From: Fodinibius salsisoli
GTDB taxonomy: Bacteria; Bacteroidota; Rhodothermia; Balneolales; Balneolaceae
NCBI RefSeq assembly: GCF_026229185.1
Contig: NZ_JAGGJA010000001.1
Coordinates: 1-64,000, forward strand
Direction: 5' to 3'
DNA length: 64,000 nt
Shown here piece by piece: positions 9,221-17,607 of the stretch. The notes under the pieces were generated by a model. That model was not told where the DNA came from. It saw only the letters and a list, made by a program, of their open reading frames with translations, and did no database searches. Within the stretch, counting starts at the first letter, position 1; the number at the start of each line of letters is the position of its first letter. Position numbers and translations under genes: made by a program.

Positions 9221-9871
9221 ATGAGTACCGAACCAATCAACGTATCAATTATTTTCTACAGCATGTACGGTCACATTCACCAGATGGCCGAGGCCGTTGC
9301 CGAGGGAGCAAACTCAATCCCCGGTGTCGATGCCACGATCTACCAGGTCCCCGAACTTGTGCCCGACAAGGTCCTCAAAAACTCCGGCGCCTGGGAAATC
9401 AAACAGGCTTTTGATCACATTCCCGAAGCAACTCCCGCCGTGCTGGAAGAATCCGACGCCGTTATCTTCGGCACCCCTACCCGCTTTGGCATGATGGCAT
9501 CCCAGATGCGGAACTTCCTGGATCAAACCGGCAAGCAGTGGGCCCAGGGAGCGCTCACCGGCAAAGTGGGTAGCGTGTTTGCCAGTGTGGGCGGTCAGCA
9601 CGGGGGACACGAAACGACCATCCGGAGTTTCCATACGACGCTGCTTCACCACGGGATGGCCATCGTTGGGGTACCCTACTTTGAAGATCGGCTCAATGAG
9701 GTCGAAGAGATATCCGGCGGCACGCCCTACGGAGCCACGACGGTAGCAGGTCCCACCGGCAACCGCACGCCTACACAGAATGAACTGGAAATTGCTAAAA
9801 CCCAGGGCAGACACGTAGCCCAAACAGCCCTCAAGCTGAGTGCCGAACCTTCCCCGGTCGCTGCGGAATAA
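9221..9871 (+). CDS. wrbA: NAD(P)H:quinone oxidoreductase, type IV (WrbA family)
   Basis: A 216-aa cytoplasmic flavodoxin-like protein expected to bind FMN and reduce quinones by two electrons, which avoids semiquinone radicals. FMN-binding motifs are [18 protein letters not shown] (about residues 12-29) and [19 protein letters not shown] (about 86-104), followed by [13 protein letters not shown]. The [12 protein letters not shown] loop near 165 is typical of WrbA. It is slightly longer than E. coli WrbA (198 aa) at both ends. Last gene of the marR cluster, with a terminator about 45 bp downstream. Confidence 0.88.
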   Translation: MSTEPINVSIIFYSMYGHIHQMAEAVAEGANSIPGVDATIYQVPELVPDKVLKNSGAWEIKQAFDHIPEATPAVLEESDAVIFGTPTRFGMMASQMRNFLDQTGKQWAQGALTGKVGSVFASVGGQHGGHETTIRSFHTTLLHHGMAIVGVPYFEDRLNEVEEISGGTPYGATTVAGPTGNRTPTQNELEIAKTQGRHVAQTALKLSAEPSPVAAE

Positions 9872-9914
9872 ACAGCCCAAAAACGTATTCATTCGTTGCT
9901 AAAGTATACTATAT

Positions 9915-9952
9915 TGAAAAAAGGGAGCACCTATTGGTGTTCCTTTTTTCTT
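9915..9952 (+). terminator. Rho-independent terminator after wrbA
   Basis: GGAGCACC and GGTGTTCC pair (one G-U) around a 4-base loop, with A-run and T-run flanks (TTTTTTCTTTTT). The remaining sequence from 9953 to 10243, before the integrated element, shows no gene or clear signal. Confidence 0.8.
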
Positions 9953-10243
9953 TTTAACACTTTTTCTAAGAGTAAAAAGTTTCCCCACGGGACAGCTTGA
10001 CCAGCCGAGGATTGTTGGGACTATCCCTCTGGGCTTGGTAAGAAAAGAATAACAATCATTTCAAATTTTCGTCAATTAATGAAAATTTTGACAAAAGTTA
10101 GAAATTAGGTGCCTTATGGCTTACCTAAAATAGATTTTGGGATGGGTATACAATAAATGCGTTAAAATGCCGGATAGGAACATTAAAAAATGTATTAGAA
10201 AGCTTGAATTCATAATTCTTCATTTTTAATTCAGAATTCAAAA

Positions 10244-10264
10244 GTACCCCCACCCGGAATCGAA
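10244..10264. repeat. attL: left direct repeat of the tRNA-Arg 3' end
   Basis: The sequence begins GTACCCCCACCCGGA and matches 39438-39458 with one difference (A here, G there, inside the T-loop of the tRNA). It is the displaced tRNA 3' end left behind by integration. Confidence 0.85.
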
Positions 10265-10384
10265 TTTTGCACATCAAACAAAGCTTTTGGTGTTCAAAAA
10301 CCCTCTTCAAATACCATATAGAGCATTTAATGGCCTTTTATTCAAATTAACAACATTCATTATAGGGACTTTAAGTTGTAATTT

Positions 10385-10405
10385 GTTAGCACCTCATGTT
10401 AGCAC
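10385..10405. promoter_or_regulatory. Paired GTTAGCAC motifs, probable integrase arm sites (left)
   Basis: GTTAGCAC occurs at 10385-10392 and 10398-10405, 13 bp apart start to start. The same pair in the same orientation occurs near the right end (39373-39392). Such end-specific short repeats fit the arm-type sites bound by the N-terminal domain of tyrosine integrases. Confidence 0.55.
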
Positions 10406-10452
10406 CTTGTATATTGGAAGAAACAAAAATCACCTACAGAAATCCTTATCCA

Positions 10453-11679
10453 ATGAGTGCAACTTTTAAAGGGACATTAAAGAAAGACAAGAGAAAAAGT
10501 AATTTAGAGTATCCTGTTTATCTTAGAATTACATACAACAGAAATAACAGATACTATCATTTAGGGTTCAGTGTACTTGAAACAGATTGGAAACAAAAGA
10601 CAGGACGGGTCAAATCTAAACACTATAGCTCCGAAGTCTTCAATAATCGTATTGAGAGAGCCGAACATAAAGGGCAAGTAGCTTTTTTTGAATTAGAAGA
10701 TGAGATTGGTCGAGAAAATATTACTGCCAAAATGATCCTAGATCGAATGCACGGTAAAAATCATAATGATTTTTTTGAATATGCTGAGAAAAGAATAAAA
10801 CGATTAAAAAACAATGATCAAGTTTCTCAAAGGAAGCAACATCGAACAGTAGTTAATAAGCTAAAACACTTCACTAAGAGCGAAGTACTTCCTTTTGAAA
10901 AAATCACACTCCAATTCGTTAATGATTTTGAAGACTTTCTATCAACTAAATATGACAATGCAGTTAACACAATTCACGCTAACCTGAAAATATTTAGACG
11001 AATCCTAAACTATGCTATAAAGGAAGACTTAATGGCTTTTGAGGATAATCCCTTCCACAAAAAGAAATTAAAAAAAGAGAGAACCGAAAAAACCAAATTA
11101 TCTCTAGACGAAATTAAAGCAATTCATTCTGTAGAAGCCGAAAAAGGCACCCGGATTTTTGATGCCAAGAACCTTTTCCTATTCTCGTTCTATTGTGCCG
11201 GAATTCGCTTTAGTGATGTTGCTAATCTAAAATGGAATAATATTAAGGATAGCACCTTGAGTTATACAATGGATAAGACCGGAAAAACCAAAACGATTCC
11301 TTTGGTAATGCAAGCAATTGACATTTTAAACCACTACGGATATAAATCTAATAATAATAATTCTGACCATTACCTCTTCCCTCTCTTAGATAATAATGAT
11401 GACTATACTGACTTTGCATATCAAAAACGACAAATAGGTTCCAAAAATGCACTCATTAATAAATATCTTAAGAAAGTGGCTAAAAGTGCCGATATAAATA
11501 AAAATGTTTCATTTCATATAGCAAGACATAGTTTTGCTGATTATGCCCGTAAAAGTAAAATGGATCTGTATACGATTTCTAAAGCCTTAGGCCATAGTAA
11601 TCTTCAAACAACAGAGAAATATCTTAAAAACTTTGATCAAGATGGGCTCACAGAAGAAATGAATCAATTATTTAATTAA
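10453..11679 (+). CDS. int: Tyrosine recombinase / integrase of the element
   Basis: A 408-aa phage-integrase-family protein of the Bacteroidota type, cutting and rejoining DNA at the tRNA att site. An arm-binding domain comes first (residues 1-90, YPVYLRITYNRNNRYYHLGF), then a SAM-like core-binding domain (about 95-215), then the catalytic domain. Catalytic residues visible are R in CAGIRFSDV, H and R in HIARHSFADYARK, H in LGHSNLQTTEKY, and the nucleophile Y in the same segment. I chose the ATG at 10453 (MSATFKGTLKKDKRKS). The upstream ATG at 10396 would put coding sequence over the GTTAGCAC repeat. AT-rich compared with the flanking chromosome. Confidence 0.92.
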   Translation: MSATFKGTLKKDKRKSNLEYPVYLRITYNRNNRYYHLGFSVLETDWKQKTGRVKSKHYSSEVFNNRIERAEHKGQVAFFELEDEIGRENITAKMILDRMHGKNHNDFFEYAEKRIKRLKNNDQVSQRKQHRTVVNKLKHFTKSEVLPFEKITLQFVNDFEDFLSTKYDNAVNTIHANLKIFRRILNYAIKEDLMAFEDNPFHKKKLKKERTEKTKLSLDEIKAIHSVEAEKGTRIFDAKNLFLFSFYCAGIRFSDVANLKWNNIKDSTLSYTMDKTGKTKTIPLVMQAIDILNHYGYKSNNNNSDHYLFPLLDNNDDYTDFAYQKRQIGSKNALINKYLKKVAKSADINKNVSFHIARHSFADYARKSKMDLYTISKALGHSNLQTTEKYLKNFDQDGLTEEMNQLFN

Positions 11680-11730
11680 CAATTAGCCAATATTATTATC
11701 AATAGTCTGAGAAAACTACTCCCAAAAAGA

Positions 11731-12963
11731 GTGACTAATTTCTTCTATGGTTTGAGCCTGAACTTTAAAAAAACCTTACAAGAAAGGGTCAAAAATGAAA
11801 TTCAACTTCAACTCAATAATAATTGGACTCCATATCAACAATTTGAAGTTTTTTCTTATGATTTTGAATCACCAGAGGTAAAAGGACAAACCTATCCGAA
11901 GGAAGTTGTCCATTTTTTAGAATCCAGTCCTGAACTCAAAATCCAGATTGACAAAATTGACTTCCAGGATAATTGGAACAAAATAAACTCTCTATCCGAA
12001 GCTAACCTAATAAAGAAAAGAGCTTGTAATAGAAAAAAATTAAAAAATTTAGGATTTAAATATTATAAAACCCTAAATAATATCCCACCTAAGTTGGCAA
12101 GTATTTGTAAAGAAGAGATAAATAAAACTACTTCGGTCAGAAGAATCGAAGCCCAAACCTTAATATTAAATCCATTTTATAAACATAGGAAAAAACAGTT
12201 CAGACATGGGACGTTATTTAATCTACTTTTATTCTATGCATTGATACTTCAGCTTCTGATTTTAAGCATATTTAGTTTAGGTAGGCCAGCCCATTTCTTA
12301 ACCTATTATGTTTTGGCTGGAAAAAATTATAAACGAAAAGAAAAACAGCTATTCAAAGACCTTCAAAAACTTTCTGAAAAAATGGCTATGGGGTATGACG
12401 GTTCTAACACAGTTCCTTCCCTAATACATTTATTTGGCGAAAAAGTGATCACAATACTTGAAGACGAGTTAAAACAGCTACATCAGATAAAAAGTAAAGC
12501 TTCCTCAATTTATGTGGATTACATATTGTCACAACTTGCAAGTAAGAGTTTCAAATATGTTCATGGAATATCCTTTGATAATGGGAAATATCAAGTCAAA
12601 TTTAATACTTTTAATAAAGCTAATGATAAACAAATAATAGGCCTTTCACATTGGGAGACAGAAATTCGCAGAGGTATTCACGATGGACAAGGTCAATTCA
12701 AGGTATCAGCAACTTTTCGATTTCTACTTGAGTGGTTTAATAAAAACGAATTTTTACCTGGCTCAGAAAAAAGAGTCTATGATTTTATATCAGAACAATA
12801 TAAAAAGAAAAAAATAGTCGACCGAAAACCATCACGTGATACCATAGAGAATAAAATCAAAAAACTTGCTAAGGCCAATACCCTGAGTGAAGTTTCAACC
12901 TATTTGCTTGATTTATTTGATAGATATTCTCAGGAAAGTTCAGGAAGCTTGAGGAAAAAATAG
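11731..12963 (+). CDS. Hypothetical protein, 410 aa, with one hydrophobic segment
   Basis: I do not recognise this protein. It is Lys/Asn/Ile-rich and starts at a GTG, though other starts are possible. A hydrophobic run (LFNLLLFYALILQLLILSIF, about residues 164-183) could be a membrane hairpin or a buried helix. The rest looks alpha-helical, with a C-terminal region rich in Lys and Arg. It sits between the integrase and the excisionase-like gene, on the same strand. Location suggests a role in element maintenance, but nothing in the sequence shows one. Confidence 0.6.
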   Translation: MTNFFYGLSLNFKKTLQERVKNEIQLQLNNNWTPYQQFEVFSYDFESPEVKGQTYPKEVVHFLESSPELKIQIDKIDFQDNWNKINSLSEANLIKKRACNRKKLKNLGFKYYKTLNNIPPKLASICKEEINKTTSVRRIEAQTLILNPFYKHRKKQFRHGTLFNLLLFYALILQLLILSIFSLGRPAHFLTYYVLAGKNYKRKEKQLFKDLQKLSEKMAMGYDGSNTVPSLIHLFGEKVITILEDELKQLHQIKSKASSIYVDYILSQLASKSFKYVHGISFDNGKYQVKFNTFNKANDKQIIGLSHWETEIRRGIHDGQGQFKVSATFRFLLEWFNKNEFLPGSEKRVYDFISEQYKKKKIVDRKPSRDTIENKIKKLAKANTLSEVSTYLLDLFDRYSQESSGSLRKK

Positions 12964-13035
12964 CCTTAGCCCATCTTGAGCCATTAGATTTGAAGCAGTT
13001 GATCGAACCAGAACCCCAAAACAACTGCTTCAAAT

Positions 13036-13332
13036 ATGTCTACAGAAACAAAAGTTATTGTTACTTCAGAAGAAAAAATTCATGAATTACTTAGAGTAAC
13101 TATACAAAATATATTAGATGACGAACTTCCGCGAATTATCAAGAAAGCTACAAGAAAAGAATATTTATCGCTGGATGAGCTCAAATCATTAACAGGATTT
13201 TCATACGGAAAAATTAGATATTTACGCCAGTCTGGGGCAATTTCTCATGTCCGTTCCGGAAAATCTATTATCTATCCTACTGAAAGTATATACGAGTATC
13301 TTGAATCTAACAAGATAAGCCCTCCTGATTAA
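13036..13332 (+). CDS. Excisionase-like helix-turn-helix protein
   Basis: A 98-aa protein with a MerR/excisionase-type HTH at the C-terminal half. YLSLDELKSLTGFSYGKIRY is the helix-turn-helix, IRYLRQSGAISHVRSGKS the turn and wing, and IIYPTESIYEYLES the closing helix. Such proteins near integrase genes in Bacteroidota elements act as recombination directionality factors or as regulators of mobilization genes. The N-terminal 40 residues are charged and helical. Confidence 0.75.
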   Translation: MSTETKVIVTSEEKIHELLRVTIQNILDDELPRIIKKATRKEYLSLDELKSLTGFSYGKIRYLRQSGAISHVRSGKSIIYPTESIYEYLESNKISPPD

Positions 13333-13434
13333 GCAAGTACCCTTCAAAACTTATAAGTGGTTAACTATATCTGACTCTATTTAGGAATAGTGACAGGGAA
13401 ACTCCGAAACAGTATATAAAAATAAGATAACATC

Positions 13435-14301
13435 ATGAAAGGTTGGATAAAGATTCACAGAAAAATTTTGGAAAGCCGTGTATTTAGTAATCCTGAGCTT
13501 TTCAAACTTTTTATGCTTTGCTTAATCAAAGCAAACCATAAGAAAAATTATGTGCATATAAATGGAATAACAGATCCTATTAAAGTTAAACCAGGACAAT
13601 TCATAACTGGTAGAAATGCTTTACATAGAGAGTTTTATGCAATTCCTGCTAATGATGAAAAAGGGCCAAGGACAATTTGGCGCTGGATGAAGAGGCTAGA
13701 GAATTGGGGATCAATATCCATCAACTCTTCCAGCAAATATAGCTTAGTAACAGTAGCAAATTGGGAAAAATACCAAAATAGCACTTCGACTGTCCAAGAG
13801 GTTAGCCAGAAACCGACCAAAAGTAGTCCCCAAGCAAACCATCAGTCATCCACTGACAATAATGATAAAAGAAAAGTTAAAAATGATAAGAGTGAATACG
13901 CGCGTTTAAAAGAATTCACTTTTAACCTTCCTCCTGAACTAAAAGCTATAGATGATTTTCTGAATAACTATCGTAGATGGTGGAAGTACTTAATAATTAC
14001 GCGTGACCAAACATTCAATGAGTTTGTAGTTGAAGAAGAGCTAAACTTTTTGGTGAAATGTCAACAAAAGGGACACCCTCCCAAAAAAGTAATAAGCCAG
14101 TCAATTAGAAATAAGAATAAATCACTGTATCAATTACGAGAACAAACGATGCATTTGAATGGAGGAGCTAAAAAATTATTTACCTATGCGGAAGTACAGA
14201 AATTAAGAGAAGCTGGAACTTATAGTGAAGAAGATTTCAAGATAAGACATGATAAAAAGGATGGACGTGGCAACCCTTTAAGGGAATTAATAAGCAATTG
14301 A
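13435..14301 (+). CDS. Probable replication / replisome-organizer-like protein
   Basis: A 288-aa protein whose first 120 residues (starting MKGWIKIHRKILESRVFSNP) resemble the N-terminal winged-helix domain of phage replisome organizers and DnaD-like primosome proteins. The landmarks are VKPGQFITGRNALHREF and RTIWRWMKRLENWGSI, followed by LVTVANWEKYQ. A polar linker (NQSSTDNNDKRKVKNDKS-like, about 140-155) leads to a charged C-terminal domain of unknown type. This would let the excised element replicate or recruit the host helicase. Function is inferred from this N-terminal pattern and position between xis-like and mob genes. Confidence 0.6.
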   Translation: MKGWIKIHRKILESRVFSNPELFKLFMLCLIKANHKKNYVHINGITDPIKVKPGQFITGRNALHREFYAIPANDEKGPRTIWRWMKRLENWGSISINSSSKYSLVTVANWEKYQNSTSTVQEVSQKPTKSSPQANHQSSTDNNDKRKVKNDKSEYARLKEFTFNLPPELKAIDDFLNNYRRWWKYLIITRDQTFNEFVVEEELNFLVKCQQKGHPPKKVISQSIRNKNKSLYQLREQTMHLNGGAKKLFTYAEVQKLREAGTYSEEDFKIRHDKKDGRGNPLRELISN

Positions 14302-14540
14302 TCCTCTAATGGCTAAAGCCAGAAATATTATTTCTCTTAATCATTCTACCAGAAAAATAGAAAACAGCGTATGAAGTCAAGAATTATTTCAACCCCATAT
14401 TGGTCGGAGTTTTCAGAAGAAAAAATTCTTGACTTCATGGAAGCTTGTTTTCAGAACCTGCGTGTAGAAGGATTAAGGGAAATAGTAAAAACCCGGTTAC
14501 AAGCTGCTACAGGCTGCCGGGAGAAGGATGGCAAGCAAGT

Positions 14541-14603
14541 ACCTTTGGTACCAGATTCGCGAGGCGAATTGGCCAAAGGTAGGGGGATTTTTCGCATCTG
14601 CGA
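14541..14603 (+). promoter_or_regulatory. oriT: Putative origin of transfer (oriT): large hairpin plus small inverted repeat
   Basis: ACCTTTGG (14541-14548) pairs with CCAAAGGT (14573-14580). CCA (14551-14553) pairs with TGG (14570-14572), and ATTCGC (14555-14560) with GCGAAT (14564-14569). This gives a 17-bp stem with two small bulges and a 3-base loop. AGGGGG follows, then a second inverted repeat TCGCA/TGCGA (14592-14603). It lies 35 bp upstream of the mobC start, where oriT usually sits. The nick site cannot be identified by eye. Confidence 0.5.
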
Positions 14604-14637
14604 TGCTCTAAATGTAAACCAAAAAAACAATCAAGCT

Positions 14638-14973
14638 ATGGAAAACGACAATAATATCAGCCACAAAAAAGAATCAAATCATAGGCGTGATTATCTGCTA
14701 AAGATCTACCTCACCAAGGGAGAAAAGGCCCGGATTAAGAAAATGGCGAAAACAGTGGGAATTAAGTATTCAGCTTTTGGAAGGTCCGTTCTGCTGGATT
14801 ATGAATTTCCCAAAGACCTGCTTGATCTTCGGAAGATCCGATACGAGCTCAACAAGATTGGGGTCAATCTCAACCAGATAGCAAGGGTGGCCAATCGGAA
14901 CGGACAACTTCCCAGTGCCAAGCAAATCACTCAGATCGAACATCAATTACTCACAACCTTAGAGGAGTTATGA
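14638..14973 (+). CDS. mobC: MobC-family mobilization (relaxosome accessory) protein
   Basis: A 111-aa DNA-binding accessory protein that helps the relaxase open oriT. After a short basic lead, RRDYLLKIYLTKGEKARIKK forms a ribbon-helix-helix-like start. The MobC signature follows at the end, with ELNKIGVNLNQIARVANRNG and a final helix. The open frame extends back to an ATG at 14371, which would give 200 aa. That extension runs through the large inverted repeats, and the shorter form has the usual MobC length, so I prefer 14638. The stop overlaps the relaxase start by ATGA, implying coupled translation. Confidence 0.8.
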   Translation: MENDNNISHKKESNHRRDYLLKIYLTKGEKARIKKMAKTVGIKYSAFGRSVLLDYEFPKDLLDLRKIRYELNKIGVNLNQIARVANRNGQLPSAKQITQIEHQLLTTLEEL

Positions 14974-16022
14974 TCGCCAAAGTTGGAGGTTCTACCAGCA
15001 TCTTACAAACCCAGCATTATTTAGTCGAAAAAGATCCCACCCGCTTGGCCTGGGAGCATCCCCGGCATCTGGCCAGTACGGACCGCGAGTTTGTAATCAG
15101 CCAAATGCGGGAGGTGGCCAAAGACAGCCGGACGAATCAGCCCATTTATCATTATAGCCTATCGTGGGACGAATCAGATAATCCCACCCGGCAACAGATG
15201 ATTGAGGCGGCGACACAAACCCTTAGAGACTTAAGACTCGAGGAGCACCAGGCGCTGCTTGTTGCTCATAATGATCATGACTACAAGCACCTTCATATCA
15301 TGGTTAACCGCGTACACCCGGTTACCTGTACGGCCTGGGATCGTTATCGAGATTATATCAAGCTCGAGAAAAGTCTGCGGAGGATTGAGCGCAAGTATGG
15401 ATGGAAAGAAGTACCAGGACATCATCACCAGCTGGACGGCCAGCAAGAGCCGGAATTTGGGAACAGTCTGAACCAATTCGAATGTGCTCAGATAAAGAAA
15501 GGCCAAACGCCTTTATTCCTGCTTATCCGGGAACAGGCGGGGCATGACTTCCGGGAAGCCCAAAGCTGGGAAAACCTTCACCATCGGTTAGCGGAAAAAG
15601 GGCTCACCATTCAGCGAGGAAGCCGGGGCACCGGCGGCAAAGTCACTGATGGCTTTGAATATACAAATCTGTCGAAAATACACCGGGACTTTTGCATGGG
15701 ACGATTGGAGAAGCGCTTGGGCCTATTTCAATCGTTGAAGGAGGTACAGCAAGGAAAACAATTAACCGATATACAGCGTGCTTTCGCGCGTTACGAGCGA
15801 GCCCACCGGCTTGGCAGGCCCGGCCAGGCTCGTTCGTTTAAAAACGGACTTCAAAAAACACTGAAGGCCTTGGGAACCGCTCGCAAGATCCAGAAATCCC
15901 TAAACACGCTGCTGGCCATTAGCTCTCCCGGCAACCCGGCTTTTAAAGCGGTGAGCATGATTGGGAAAACAATGATTAACCACATAAAACAACATGAGCA
16001 ATCCAGAGGACGAGGATACTAG
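14970..16022 (+). CDS. mobA: MobA/VirD2-type relaxase
   Basis: A 350-aa mobilization relaxase that nicks oriT and stays covalently bound to the transferred strand. The metal-binding histidine motif is HDYKHLHIMVNRVHP (about residues 97-111), the HUH motif III of MOBP-type enzymes. HYSLSWDESDNPT (about 61-73) is the family's motif II region. The catalytic tyrosine is probably one near the N-terminus (Y18 in TQHYLVEKD), which I infer. The C-terminal part holds a small motif block, SWENLHHRLAEKG to KIHRDFCMGRLEKRLG (about 191-248), that recurs in the gene at 16449. Starts inside the mobC stop. Confidence 0.88.
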   Translation: MIAKVGGSTSILQTQHYLVEKDPTRLAWEHPRHLASTDREFVISQMREVAKDSRTNQPIYHYSLSWDESDNPTRQQMIEAATQTLRDLRLEEHQALLVAHNDHDYKHLHIMVNRVHPVTCTAWDRYRDYIKLEKSLRRIERKYGWKEVPGHHHQLDGQQEPEFGNSLNQFECAQIKKGQTPLFLLIREQAGHDFREAQSWENLHHRLAEKGLTIQRGSRGTGGKVTDGFEYTNLSKIHRDFCMGRLEKRLGLFQSLKEVQQGKQLTDIQRAFARYERAHRLGRPGQARSFKNGLQKTLKALGTARKIQKSLNTLLAISSPGNPAFKAVSMIGKTMINHIKQHEQSRGRGY

Positions 16023-16398
16023 TATGGCACAAAATATGAAGCAACGACTCAGAGATCAGAAAAAACAAGACCACGAAGAATTCCGCCAACAGATGGTCCA
16101 GGATGTCATGGAACAGCTGACTGAATGGAGGGAGGCCACCAATTGCATCATGGCAAAGAACCATAGGGTTATAAAAGATGCGGTCAATCAGATGAAGATC
16201 TATGAGCGCCGAGTTAATGAAGTTGGTAAGAATTTGAGCAGTATCGAATATAAAACCCTGACAGAAATTAAACGATTTAAACGGGGCCGAAGTTGGAAGT
16301 TTTTCGCGGCCTGCCTGCTGTCCGCCATCATTGGTGGATTCACCACTGTCGTTATTTGGGCGAAGTATTGGGGTACCCTGCGATACCTCTTAGAGTGA
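15994..16398 (+). CDS. Small coiled-coil membrane protein in the mob operon
   Basis: A 134-aa protein with a long charged helical region (residues 10-95, likely coiled coil) and one C-terminal membrane span (FFAACLLSAIIGGFTTVVIW, about 103-122). It overlaps the relaxase gene by 29 bp; a second possible start at 16024 would avoid the overlap. Proteins of this shape follow relaxase genes in other mobilizable elements, where a MobB-like protein attaches the relaxosome to the membrane. That role is inferred from position and architecture only. Confidence 0.65.
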   Translation: MSNPEDEDTSMAQNMKQRLRDQKKQDHEEFRQQMVQDVMEQLTEWREATNCIMAKNHRVIKDAVNQMKIYERRVNEVGKNLSSIEYKTLTEIKRFKRGRSWKFFAACLLSAIIGGFTTVVIWAKYWGTLRYLLE

Positions 16399-16448
16399 TA
16401 AATAGTGTCTTATACCATAAAACCAAAACATAATACATACATCTTACT

Positions 16449-17357
16449 ATGCTATTTGCTTTTGCCGATTTACAACCCCGCTACATCTATGCACTCATTG
16501 AACCGACTAATTTTTTACTTGGCTACGAGTATAATGACCTTCTTAAACCGACATGCTATATTGGAGTAGCCAAAGATCCTTTTGCCGATGTCAGTGATTT
16601 AATTAATAAGGCATCTCGAAATAGGAACAAACTATCAACATGGCTTCAGGAATTAGATGGAATTCTTGAAGCTCGTCCCGAATTGGTGATCCTTGAATCG
16701 ACCATTTCAACCTATACCCATGGAGATGCCCATAAGATACTCAAAGCTTGGCGTTGGGCGGGGTACCTGGCGGGGTATAACCTTGTTTCCAATCAGCGAA
16801 GTTATTATAGCCAAGAAAACTTTCACCAGGAAAATTTAACCGTCCGAGAGATGGCTATTGATCGGGAAGTAACGGTTGGTAGCCATACCTTGAGTGTATT
16901 TAAAAACATCCTGGGCCTACAGTCCCATAAGAGAACAATAGCATCCATTAAGCCTTATTTTGGCTATTCGTTAGTCTGTGACAATGGTAGTATCCACTAC
17001 TATGAGGCTCAAGAAGAGCGTTCCGAGGCGCTGAAGCAATATATGGACAACAGAGAAGCCAGACGCATCGAGAAGGATCCCGTACAGTATAAACAGCACT
17101 TAGCCATTGTGGATGAACGGGCAGAGCGATGCCACCCATTGAAACTAGCTAAATGGAAAGCCCGGCCTATTATTAAGGAAGCAAGTAGCTGGGAAAAGCT
17201 TGAAGAGGAATTATGGGAGTGGCGGTGGACTATTCACCGACTGCCTCGGGGTGGGGTTCTGTTTAATGGAAAATATCCGGTTCGGTTGAAGAAGATTCAT
17301 CCAGATTTCGCTTTAGAAAAGCTTGAAGAACGGTTTGGACAGGTTTTAATGGGATAA
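16449..17357 (+). CDS. Degenerate GIY-YIG-like protein with relaxase-type C-terminal motif
   Basis: A 302-aa protein I do not know as a family. Residues 11-115 follow the GIY-YIG nuclease layout: RYIYALIEP (11-19), CYIGVAKDP (36-44), a WLQEL helix and PELVILE (77-83), then a helix ending GYNLVSN. The usual catalytic arginine after YIG and the late glutamate are not at their expected places, so activity is doubtful. The C-terminus (about 240-300) has SWEKLEEELWEWRWTIHRL and KKIHPDFALEKLEERFG, matching the tail block of the neighbouring relaxase. This suggests that the two proteins bind a shared partner or DNA feature. Same strand as the mob genes, 50 bp downstream. Confidence 0.55.
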   Translation: MLFAFADLQPRYIYALIEPTNFLLGYEYNDLLKPTCYIGVAKDPFADVSDLINKASRNRNKLSTWLQELDGILEARPELVILESTISTYTHGDAHKILKAWRWAGYLAGYNLVSNQRSYYSQENFHQENLTVREMAIDREVTVGSHTLSVFKNILGLQSHKRTIASIKPYFGYSLVCDNGSIHYYEAQEERSEALKQYMDNREARRIEKDPVQYKQHLAIVDERAERCHPLKLAKWKARPIIKEASSWEKLEEELWEWRWTIHRLPRGGVLFNGKYPVRLKKIHPDFALEKLEERFGQVLMG

Positions 17358-17418
17358 TATAGAATAGACATATCATATTGAGCGATAAAAAGAAGGTTCT
17401 GTTCACCAAATAATTACC

Positions 17419-17607
17419 CTAATGACAGGAACACACCCGTTCTAAAATTTTTGTAATATGTAATAGGCTTTCTAAAATCAACTCATCAGACTTTTCTTTA
17501 TTTAGGCATGAGTATCGATTCAGTAATCGATCCCAAAAGATGGAAAGAAATAACAAAACCTTACGAGCAAAGAACTTTGGCTTCAGAATGAAAAACCTAT
17601 ATTTCAT
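17419..17607 (-). CDS. Small ORF coupled to the antitoxin-like gene
   Basis: A 62-aa frame whose ATG overlaps the stop of the antitoxin-like gene (ATGA), the spacing typical of toxin genes after antitoxins. The product is basic and rich in Phe and Leu, but does not look like a RelE/ParE toxin, which would also be longer (about 95 aa). It may be a truncated or replaced toxin, a new small protein, or chance. There is no room for a full-length toxin before the gene ending at 17357. Confidence 0.3.
   Translation of the reverse strand: MKYRFFILKPKFFARKVLLFLSIFWDRLLNRYSCLNKEKSDELILESLLHITKILERVCSCH

Noticed and set aside
9314-9892. Long open frame antisense to wrbA (192 aa)
   Set aside because: It lies wholly opposite a well-supported gene with high third-position GC, lacks any motif, and is explained as a coding shadow. 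The same applies to antisense frames at 40123-40770, 61054-61695, 56523-56963 and 54932-55357.
10396-10452. Upstream ATG for the integrase (19 extra residues)
   Set aside because: The extension overlaps the GTTAGCAC repeat pair and does not resemble the usual integrase N-terminus, whereas the ATG at 10453 starts exactly at the typical arm-binding domain.
14371-14637. N-terminal 89-residue extension of MobC
   Set aside because: It runs across the large inverted repeats proposed as oriT, and the shorter product has the normal MobC length. Kept only as an alternative.
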